From the NCBI GenBank assembly GCA_013115135.1, contig JABANP010000085.1:92532-156531 (forward strand): DNA of 64,000 bases, given 5' to 3'. The first letter of the stretch is position 1. Every line of letters begins with the position of its first letter. Positions 56,760 to 64,000 of the stretch are shown here, in pieces. The position numbers and the translations under genes are program-made. The notes beneath the pieces are model-generated. The model was not told where the DNA came from. It saw only the letters and a program-made list of their open reading frames with translations, and did not search any database. This DNA comes from Perkinsus olseni (Eukaryota; Perkinsozoa; Perkinsida; Perkinsidae).

Positions 56760-57374
56760 TCAACACTCGCGACCGTTCATCCACGGTTTTACGCAACTAC
56801 ACGCGCCGCGAGACGATATCGAATACTACGAGGGAGGCATTCCGAAGGTGATACCCGCGGCCCGAATAACCTGCCATGCCCCTTGTCACTACGAGAATAA
56901 ACGTCCGAGTGACCGCGAGGCAGCTGCTGCAGGGTTTTCGGGTTCGTAGCATCTAGAGAATTCGACGACTCGCAGTTACCGCCAGCTGGCAATCGAAGGC
57001 GAACCGTATTTCGTGCGCGCTACAACCTGGCTCAATCTTATCGATCGCTGCTAGAGCAAGCAATTTCGACTCGCCGCAGTTTTGTCACTCAGTCATGGCA
57101 ACTGCTGAGATATCCTCGGGGTACCACCGTAACCACTTCATTTCTAGCATTCAGCGATATAAGAATAAATCAAGCTCAACTCACCGGCAGGCCTACCAAC
57201 TTTTCACGAAATCACGATAGGCGCTCTTAATGAGTGACCGACCAGGCGATAGAAGCTTTCCTTATACATCGTGCTATACATGGTACGATCGCCAGGCCTC
57301 TCAACACAAAGGGCTACTACTGATTCATTTTTCACATATTCCAATCGCCACAGGCGGCAGAAAACACCTCCAAA
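56760..57374. other. Right flank of the MULE element, no gene
   Basis: Only short frames (for example 57230-57418 on +). Nothing recognised. Confidence 0.4.
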
Positions 57375-58083
57375 TTATTTGCACACTTGACGACGAGCTT
57401 TTAATCGCCGACAAGTGAAACAGCTCCTCTCCAACAATATTTTCAGCGGATGAGAATACACAGTCAACCAAGCCCTGGGTACTACATTCCTGCCGAAATC
57501 AAAGACGTTTCCCTTTTGCATTTGGAAGTTGACAGCGCATACCGCATTTTGCCCAGATGCTGCAGCACTCGGAATGTACCGGCGAACGACCTGATCAACA
57601 TATTCCATCACGGGCACGTAAAATTCCAGAAAAAATGAAACGGTGAAAACAGCTCGATTCGAACTGAGAGCGCTAGCAAGTTGAGAACTACCGAGAAAAT
57701 GAATCCCATACAATCGAAGAGATCGTACCTGCGTCAACGAGGGCAGCACATCCATAAAGTGTTGACCGTCGCATGGGTCACTGAGAGCATCGAAAGCGAA
57801 ACCACCAGCATACGAACCTGCAATTACTGTCACTTGAGACATAAGAAATTGCTTCATTACGCGAGAAGGCTCCCACAATGAGGGCTCGGAATTTGCCGTA
57901 TTGATTCATGACCGTCTGGAAGACCTGAAGAGACGCACTTCTGCGCTGACGGGCCGTGGGAGATCTCACAGGAGCCCGGCTGGTCTCGTCGGTGACCACG
58001 ACGGTACCACTTTTGACTTGGCCGAGGGAGCCCCCGGTGTAACAAAAAACGGCGACGATTATCAACGGAACATTGTGGGGCAT
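57375..58083 (-). CDS. Secreted protein, spliced, unknown family
   Basis: The minus-strand ATG at 58083 starts a signal peptide (VPLIIVAVFCYTGGSLGQ). Exon 1 ends at 57861 (donor GTAATG). Exon 2 (57817-57729) follows ATTGCAG in phase and encodes SYAGGFAFDALSDPCDGQHF and on. A third exon covers about 57675-57375 (FFLEFYVPVMEYVDQVVRRY; CAVNFQMQKGNVF). The junction into exon 3 does not close cleanly by eye. The fold is unknown; extracellular or surface location is inferred from the signal peptide only. Confidence 0.5.
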
Positions 58084-58418
58084 TTTTGCTCTGAATAGAA
58101 AAGAAGTCACGATCAATGAAGCGTGAAACTCATCCATGTGGCGAAGATATTGTATGATGATAGTTAGTGGGCTAGATGATACGAGTTACGCTTTTGTTGG
58201 TATGGCATTCCTTGTTCAATGCTCTGTTGGTAAACTGCAATATTCACGAAATTTGATACTCGAAGATGAAAAAGTTGAGAGCACTCAGAAAATTCTCGCA
58301 TACACGTTTCCATCTTTTATCCGTCGAGAGAAGAAACAACTGTTACGGTTCGTTCCGCAGCCATTCGAGTGTCATTACAATTAGCAAGTTCACGACAAAG
58401 TCCGGGATGCAAGCTTAC

Positions 58419-59205
58419 AGATTCAGAGTCACTTTCTCATCGACGCCATCTGTTCTGCCGTCCAGTTCGTCTCCGGAATGCACCAGAGCCTTGCCAAGGG
58501 CTTTCAAATTATTATAGTAAGCGCAATCAACGATGACACCTGAGAGGTAAACCGTGATAGTAACGACCTCTTCTCGAGTATTTTTGCCACGATCGGTGTA
58601 GTGTTGTGAAAGTGGGGACTCCTCACTCAATGCCACTTGCCGATTCCGACTATGATTATGGACCGGTGGGAACGCTCAGGGAACCGACATGGGAGCCCAT
58701 CACCAACCTAAAATTTACTTTTCACCCAGAAAAAAATTCCGACTTCGTGATAAAAAAATCACTTGACGTTCAATAAACTGTTTCAAAATCCCAGAGAGAT
58801 AGCGATTTCAGAACTGGGTTCCTGAACACTGTTACTGCCTGCTAGTGCAGCTTTAAAGGAACGGTGTCACTGCCACATGCCGAGTCTGTACCCTAGAGTG
58901 CGCCGCTGACGATGCAAATTGTAAAACAGCTGCTCGGGCCAAGGCTGAAAGAGACCCCGGGATCAGCCGCGAGGAAGGTGGAAGACGCAGAAGAAGATGG
59001 TCGAAGCCTTAAAGCAGTAAAGTCATGTATTGCTCGTTATTAAGGACAGTTTCAATCGACGATGCGGATGGAGCCAAGGAGCATTACCTCTATTGTCAAC
59101 AGCAATGGCCTGTATGTCGACGTCGATAGGCTGACCACCGACGAAGTCCCAGAGGACTCCGACTGAGTAGGTACTGTTGGGTGATAGGGGAATGGACATA
59201 TGCAA
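58419..59205 (-). CDS. TerD-domain protein, N-terminal half only
   Basis: Two exons on the minus strand, 59205-59088 and 58539-58419, join in phase 1. They spell the first half of a TerD (tellurium-resistance / stress) domain. TYSVGVLWDFVGGQPIDVDI is the 'hGLxWD ... DhDh' part. CAYYNNLKALGKALVHSGDE followed by DGVDEKVTLNL is the Ca-binding 'VFYNN ... GDNxTGxGDGDDE' part, with most acidic ligands kept. A TAA follows directly after TLNL, overlapping a GTAAGC donor, and I found no exon for the second half within the next 500 bases. The upstream frame is open beyond the ATG (Ala/Ser/Pro-rich), so the start may be earlier. TerD is mainly bacterial but occurs in some eukaryotes. Confidence 0.7.
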
Positions 59206-59402
59206 GTCAACTACTAAGCCGCTTTTTTTAGAATATTTGCAAAAAAAATCAGCAGCTGGAGCAAGCGTCGGAGAACTGGCGACTGGGACGGTGACCGCGA
59301 GGATGGAGGAAGACGCAGAAGAAGTCGGTCGAAGCCTTAGAGCAGGAAGACGTGATAATTACGTCATGTATTGCTCGTTATTAAGGAACGTTTCAATCTG
59401 CC
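58919..59402. repeat. Direct duplication bracketing TerD exon 1
   Basis: About 100-140 bp at 58919-59060 recur at 59255-59402, with words such as GAAGACGCAGAAGAAG and ATGTATTGCTCGTTATTAAG in the same order. The first exon of the TerD gene lies between the copies, so the exon is embedded in a tandem duplication of about 330 bp. Confidence 0.85.
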
Positions 59403-60240
59403 GCTTCTTTAGTATTGCAGCCACATATTCCGTAAGTTGATGAGAATAAGCGGGTTGTTCAATAGACAAAGCCTTTGTCACAAAGGCGAAAGAGTTCTAA
59501 GAACCTGGTTCGAGAAACAGGTTCTCGAATCGCGTCCATAGGAATAGAATGGAAATTCCTGAGTGGGTTGATAAGATCCATTTTTTTAAAATGGTTCTAC
59601 GAGTTACGATGAAAAATGTCTTCGCTGGGGATTGAACCTCGCTGGCCGGTCCCAAACGTAGCACGGAGCGGTCCAAAACGTATCACTTCTCAGAAATTTT
59701 CCCCTTTGGGGAAAATGAGCGGGCCTTCGGCCCGCATACACCATCGACCACGGCCCTGACGGAAAGTCCTTCCGGCCGACCTCGAGGAGGGCCATAACAC
59801 TACGAAAACCGCTAACTCGTGTCTGCACGGCTGAATAAATGACGGAAAAATGACGGGCGTGGGCTACGTGGTCCTATGGAGGGCAGTCGGACCTTCCGAC
59901 TAGGAAGATGGGGGTTAATACTGATGGTAACCCGCGGGCCCTTGGCTCCCTCTCGACTCAATGCCGCTAGCGTCTACACTTGGACCGCTGCGCGCATCAT
60001 TTTTTATGGAAAAATGACCGGTGCCGGGATCGAACCAAAGACCTCATCCGACTTTGTGTCAATCGCGCTTACACATGGATCATGTAACATGAGTACTATC
60101 ACTATCGACATACTTACCCTGTGATTATATGATATCTTCGTTGAACTTTCGAATCGAAAGTTGTCGATTCGCCTCTTGGGTGTTTAAGAGCGATCGGCTT
60201 TTGGCTCGTTATGCCCGTTAAGAAGCATTGAGTTGAGTTG
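59403..60240. other. Spacer with hairpins and tRNA-like B boxes
   Basis: Several short-loop hairpins (near 59470, 59505, 59700 and 59730). Two minus-strand B-box-like strings near 59630 and 60025 lack the other tRNA arms. No gene. Confidence 0.45.
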
Positions 60241-60825
60241 ATGGCAACCAATTCAGCGTATCAGGGTTCCTATAGAATTTCCATAATGGAAAGCTCCGTC
60301 TCATTCGAAAAGGGGAACGAGGAGGCGTTCCAAATGGTAAGACTGGAGGTGCTGAAATGATGTCAAGGACCGTGATTCTGGGATTCCGTTGGGCAGGCAT
60401 TTCGTGAGGGATGCATCCATCTGAAGATAGACCTCTCATCCACTGAGGTCCTAGAGGGAGACAAGCTGGATGGTAACCACAAAATCAGTGCTTTGCGGTT
60501 ACAAGTTATAAAGTACAACCCGTTTTCAGCCTCGACCATGGAGACGTTCTGGCTATTCCTCCTTGAGTTGGCCAAGTCGCATTCAAGAAGAGAGCTTGTA
60601 TCACTATGTATGAGTTTACTTTGCAAAGGCGATCACTGGAAAAGGGTACTACTATTCTCCACCATCTCAAAATGCTATGCCCTATTCCTATCACAGATGC
60701 TCGATGATAATAAGAAAGTCCGAGCCAAGCTAGAGGAGTTAGACCAGAGCTTCGTACACTCCGTGGTTTCAAATCTTTTCGTTAAGCCCCTACCGCCTAC
60801 GCTAACACTGAGTAACTTCCAGTAA
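60241..60825 (+). CDS. Two-exon protein of unknown function
   Basis: Exon 1 (60241-60336, 32 codons) ends at a GTAAGA donor. Exon 2 (60397-60825) starts after TGGGCAG. The 60-nt intron removal joins the frames in phase into 174 residues. The N-terminus is polar. The middle is beta-like (GCIHLKIDLSSTEVLEGDKL). The second half is helical (METFWLFLLELAKSHSRREL; FLSQMLDDNKKVRAKLEELD). No family was recognised. No signal peptide is seen, so probably intracellular. Confidence 0.6.
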
Positions 60826-61027
60826 CATTTTCGGTGCATCGTCTCTAGAAGAGACTTTCTACCTGTCGCTCCATTTCAGTCACGGATAGTCCATATAGTG
60901 CGGGTGATAGCGGCGCGAATCGTCGTCAGCGGAGCAGCTGCATTCGCCAGGAAGAAGATACAGAACCGGCCATTGGTGGGTCCGTCATACAACCGCAGCG
61001 AACCTTTCAACTGTGTGGAGGTCTCTG

Positions 61028-62103
61028 ATGATTTCAGGCGCAGCTCGTGAAAGCGCTCTCGATGATCCCGACCTTCTCCGTTGCAGCAGACTGGCTAGGG
61101 GCTCGCATGACGAGCGGTATCTGTCAGGAGGTGCCATCACGGCACTGCCATGCTACGAATGAGTTTTGATCCTTGACTCTTTATTCAGGCGCCACATGTC
61201 AAGCCGGTTGCCGCGAGGAAGCATCTCGCTTTGATGCATTCCACCGCGCGGTCCATCGCTATGGGGTGCTGTTGGACCCGGCGGAAGTCTCTATAGCTCG
61301 ACTTTTAACTACATCGCAGAGAAAAGAAATTTGCTCAAGGTGGAAGCTGCTTATCGAGGCCGGGCAGCGAGAGCCTCCATTCGGCCTCGCAGTCCGAGGA
61401 AGCACGCTCCGGTCGGTCGGTCGCCTTGTCGAGAAGATGCCACCGGAACTACGCATCTGGTTCACCAAGTATGGGCGAGTATGTCGCTCTTCCAAGGATG
61501 TCCAGAGAGAAAGTGACCTTTGCAGCAGCTTTACCTCTGGCAAGTGCCAGCTATCGAGTCCATCACGTACAATTCTTTTCGCTGTACTTTCAGGTTCGCC
61601 ACGATGCCATGAGTGGCATCGACCGACCTTCATCATCATGTCCGGCATACCCTGCGACTCCTGGTTCCCGTCCTCGCGCCACTGATGAGGGCCACTAAGT
61701 CGATTATTCACTCTTCTGCCACATCGCCGTGTACTTCGAATGCATCGCCAGTAAGTAACCTCCGAGATCGTCGCTGTCGAGGGTAAGCGAGGGAATATGC
61801 ATCTTTATTCATTTCAGTCTAATTGTGAAGATCTATCCCCTCTACGAGTATTCAAAGGGCCATGGGTATTCGGTCTGAGCCGGAATAGGGTATCACTTGA
61901 GAATCTGACGCTGCCGATGACAAATTTTCCGTTCTTTTGGGAGTTCCCCCTGTTCAGTTCTCTCTCGCTGACTTCTCTTCGGACGAGGATAGTGCTGCAC
62001 GAGACGATTCGCTGCTCTCGCCGACGAGAGGTGCAGATAGCCCCCTTCGACGCGTAAGTGTCCTCTCCTTTCCCACGTCAGTTCTCTCGTCAAGGTTGCA
62101 CAG

Positions 62104-62145
<42 letters not shown>

Positions 62146-62253
62146 GATGATGATAATGATGATGATAATGATGATGATGATGACGTCTATTCGGAGATCG
62201 TGTGCGACTCTCCTGTGGAGGGCTCTCCCTCTCGAGAGAAATGTCATGTCTAA
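61028..62253 (+). CDS. Spliced protein with acidic poly-Asp C-terminus
   Basis: Exon 1 (61028-61130) and exon 2 (61189 to about 61471) join in phase over a 58-nt intron and encode an ordered helical region, CREEASRFDAFHRAVHRYGV to RLVEKMPPELRIWFTKYGR. A third exon around 61591-61751 is Ser/Thr-rich. An exon about 61937-62051 (PPVQFSLADFSSDEDSAARD), with a GTAAGT donor, is followed by a last exon from 62104 that begins with a long Asp run and ends at 62253. The middle joins are less certain. Such an acidic, Ser-rich tail suggests a nuclear or chromatin-linked protein; the family is unknown. Confidence 0.55.
62107..62184 (+). repeat. GAT/AAT trinucleotide run (poly-Asp)
   Basis: An imperfect (GAT)n run of about 26 triplets, encoding mostly Asp with a few Asn and one Glu, at the start of the last exon of the 61.0-62.3 kb gene. 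Confidence 0.95.
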
Positions 62254-62355
62254 TTTACTAAGCTCTCCCGCGTGACTAGATAGTGCTCGCTTATCTGATA
62301 TCATATCAGTGATATGACTCATATCATATGAGTAGCGCCAGTCCATTATTCTTCC

Positions 62356-62760
62356 GTGATGTGGTTGCATAATGCCATGTCGGAAGACTACTTAGTGTCA
62401 CGGGGACAAGGAGCCAGCTTAAGCTCGTGGGCGGTAGTCGACGCCAGACCCATGTCAACCCGGCATGAGTCTCGCTATGATGCCCTTCTAGTAGGAGGCT
62501 TCAGCTGTTTGCATTGCTCGAACTTGCATGTTTCTAATGCTCTGGACGTTTTTCTCCCGGTTGAGTTCCCGCAGTGGCTTCTTAATCCAACCACGGCTAA
62601 GAATTCGCATACTACGGATTTCGTATTATGGAACATCAACGAAAGACGAACAACACGCGCTTTTATTGTGCATTTTATCGCCAGGACGTATCACAGCCCT
62701 AATGTATCCTTGCGTATTCTCTTACATCCTCGGTCGGGCTCATGCAAGCCTCTATCATGA
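62356..62760 (+). CDS. Possible protein, unknown
   Basis: A 134-codon frame with ATG, mixed composition and a few Cys/His. No motif. A second overlapping frame (62528-62866) is also open, which lowers confidence. Confidence 0.25.
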   Translation: MMWLHNAMSEDYLVSRGQGASLSSWAVVDARPMSTRHESRYDALLVGGFSCLHCSNLHVSNALDVFLPVEFPQWLLNPTTAKNSHTTDFVLWNINERRTTRAFIVHFIARTYHSPNVSLRILLHPRSGSCKPLS

Positions 62761-62815
62761 TTGTATCCCCAACCTGAGACACGGCGGATTTAGATGGTGT
62801 GGAATCCACATTGTG

Positions 62816-63715
62816 GATTCAGCCGTAGAACCTCACAATCGGTCGCGTGAACAACAACAACTGTAGGCAAGGACGGCCGATCGGGGATCCTCACACACTC
62901 TGGGGTGTCGATCGATGCCCTATTGTCGATTGCCAGTTCTCCTGTAGCCCACTCGGCTCCGATCGTGAAGATTCAGCCGTAGAACCTCACAATCGGCCGC
63001 GTGAACAACAACGATTGTAGGCAAGGACGGCCGATCGGGGATCTCCACACACTCTGGGGTGTCGATCGATGCCCTATTGTTGATTGCCAGTTCTCCTGTA
63101 GCCCACTCGGCTCCGATCGTGAAGATTCAGCCGTAGAACCTCACAATCGGCCGCGTGAACAACAACAACTGTAGGCAAGGACGGCCGATCGGGGATCCTC
63201 ACACACTCTGGGGTGTCGATCGATGCCCTATTGTCGATTGCCAGTTCTCCTGTAGCCCACTCGGTTCCGATCGTGAAGATTCAGCCGTAGAACCTCACAA
63301 TCGGCCGCGTGAACAACAACAACAACTGTAGGCAAGGACGGTCGATCGGGGATCCTCACACACTCTGGGGTGTCGATCGATGCCCTATTGTTGATTGCCA
63401 GTACTCCTGTAGCGCACTCGGTTCCGATCGTGAAGATTCAGCCGTAGAACCTCACAATCGGCCGCGTGAGCAACAACAACTGTAGGCAAGGACGGCCGAT
63501 CGGGGATCCTCACACACTCTGGGGTGTCGATCGATGCCCTATTGTCGATTGCCAGTTCTCCTGTAGCCCACTCGGCTCCGATCGTGAAGATTCAGCCGTA
63601 GAACCTCACAATCGGCCGCGTGAACAACAACAACTGTAGGCAAGGACGGCCGATCGGGGATCCTCACACACTCTGGGTTGTCGATCGATGCCCTATTGTC
63701 GATTGCCAGTTCTCC
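62816..63715. repeat. 154-bp satellite, about six copies
   Basis: Unit starts are at 62816, 62970, 63124, 63278, 63435 and 63589. The period is 154 bp, once 157 through one extra AAC in an AAC run. Units are nearly identical; differences are single bases and the AAC count. Because 154 is not a multiple of 3 the array cannot be a simple protein repeat. The last unit is cut where the 30-bp repeat begins. Confidence 0.97.
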
Positions 63716-64000
63716 TACTGGTCCCGTGACTAGTAACACTACAATTAGTGGTCCTGTGACTAGTATTACTGCGACTAGTGGTCTTGTGACTAGTACTACT
63801 ACATTTAGTGGTCTTGTGACTAGTACCACTACAACTAGTGGTCCTGTGACTAGTACCACTACAATGAGTGGTCTTGTGACTAGTACTACTACAATTAGTG
63901 GTCTTGTGACTAGTACTACTACAATTAGTAGTCTTGTGACTAGTACCACTACAACTAGTGGTCCCTGTGACCAGTACCACTACAATTAGCGGTCTTGTGA
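63678..64000 (+). CDS. Thr/Ser-rich mucin-like repeat protein, partial
   Basis: From 63716 a 30-bp unit repeats about nine times to the window edge and reads GPVTSTTTTS or close variants, a 10-residue Thr/Ser-rich repeat like an O-glycosylated surface mucin. The frame opens inside the last satellite unit (ATG at 63678). The copy near 63960 has one extra C and shifts the frame, so either the real frame is elsewhere or the gene is broken or runs on with an error. The gene continues outside the window. Confidence 0.5.

Noticed and set aside
59617..60060. Two tRNA-like strings on the minus strand with good B boxes
   Set aside because: The T stems do not pair properly and no acceptor or anticodon arm could be found; at most tRNA-derived relics or SINE pieces.
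63539..63949. Minus-strand Val/Leu-rich 136-codon frame
   Set aside because: It is the reverse reading of the 30-bp Thr/Ser repeat; the repeat keeps all frames open.
1..64000. Dinoflagellate/perkinsid spliced-leader gene, rRNA, snRNA
   Set aside because: No matching sequence was seen by eye on either strand.

Overview
The window looks like nuclear DNA of a protist. Genes are split by GT-AG introns, many only 43-60 nt long, and carry eukaryote-type tRNA genes. The recognisable proteins are PYROXD2-like oxidoreductase, NPEPL1-like M17 aminopeptidase, roadblock dynein light chain, and PFP-type phosphofructokinase domains of the plant/alveolate kind. I infer an alveolate and favour a Perkinsus-like perkinsozoan. 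This rests on style and gene content only, because no rRNA or spliced-leader gene is present to prove it.

The first 28 kb are gene-rich, nearly all on the + strand. In order they hold: a two-exon Ser-rich protein; a GFA/CENP-V zinc protein; a PYROXD2-like oxidoreductase spread over 6 kb; a poorly resolved coding stretch (8.8-14.4 kb); the dynein light chain; the M17 aminopeptidase; and two PFP-like phosphofructokinase units about 2.5 kb apart, either two genes or the halves of one fused gene. Two introns hold a tRNA gene on the opposite strand: tRNA-Met in the GFA gene and tRNA-Ala in PFP unit 1.

From 28 to 36 kb the density falls. Here lie duplicated tRNA-Leu genes with changed anticodon, a cluster of three tRNA-Ser genes, and minus-strand coding exons.

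From 36 to 60 kb the DNA is mostly non-coding and full of short, near-perfect hairpins with loops of 1-3 nt, together with small tandem and dispersed repeats. Scattered in it are single genes: a secreted protein with a frame break, a one-pass membrane protein, a Ser-rich protein, a MULE transposase, a small secreted protein and a TerD-domain gene. Two pairs of homologous repeat copies here differ by insertions that create one arm of a hairpin. That is direct sequence evidence that these hairpins arise by fold-back (template-switch) copying, and I regard it as the most interesting signal in the window.

The last 4 kb hold two + strand spliced genes of unknown function, one ending in a poly-Asp tract, then a 154-bp satellite of about six copies. 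The satellite runs directly into a 30-bp repeat that reads as a Thr/Ser-rich mucin-like chain up to the window edge.

Exon borders were placed by eye from splice motifs, reading phase and family motifs. Several conserved genes show small frame breaks, so either the assembly has indels or some copies are decaying.
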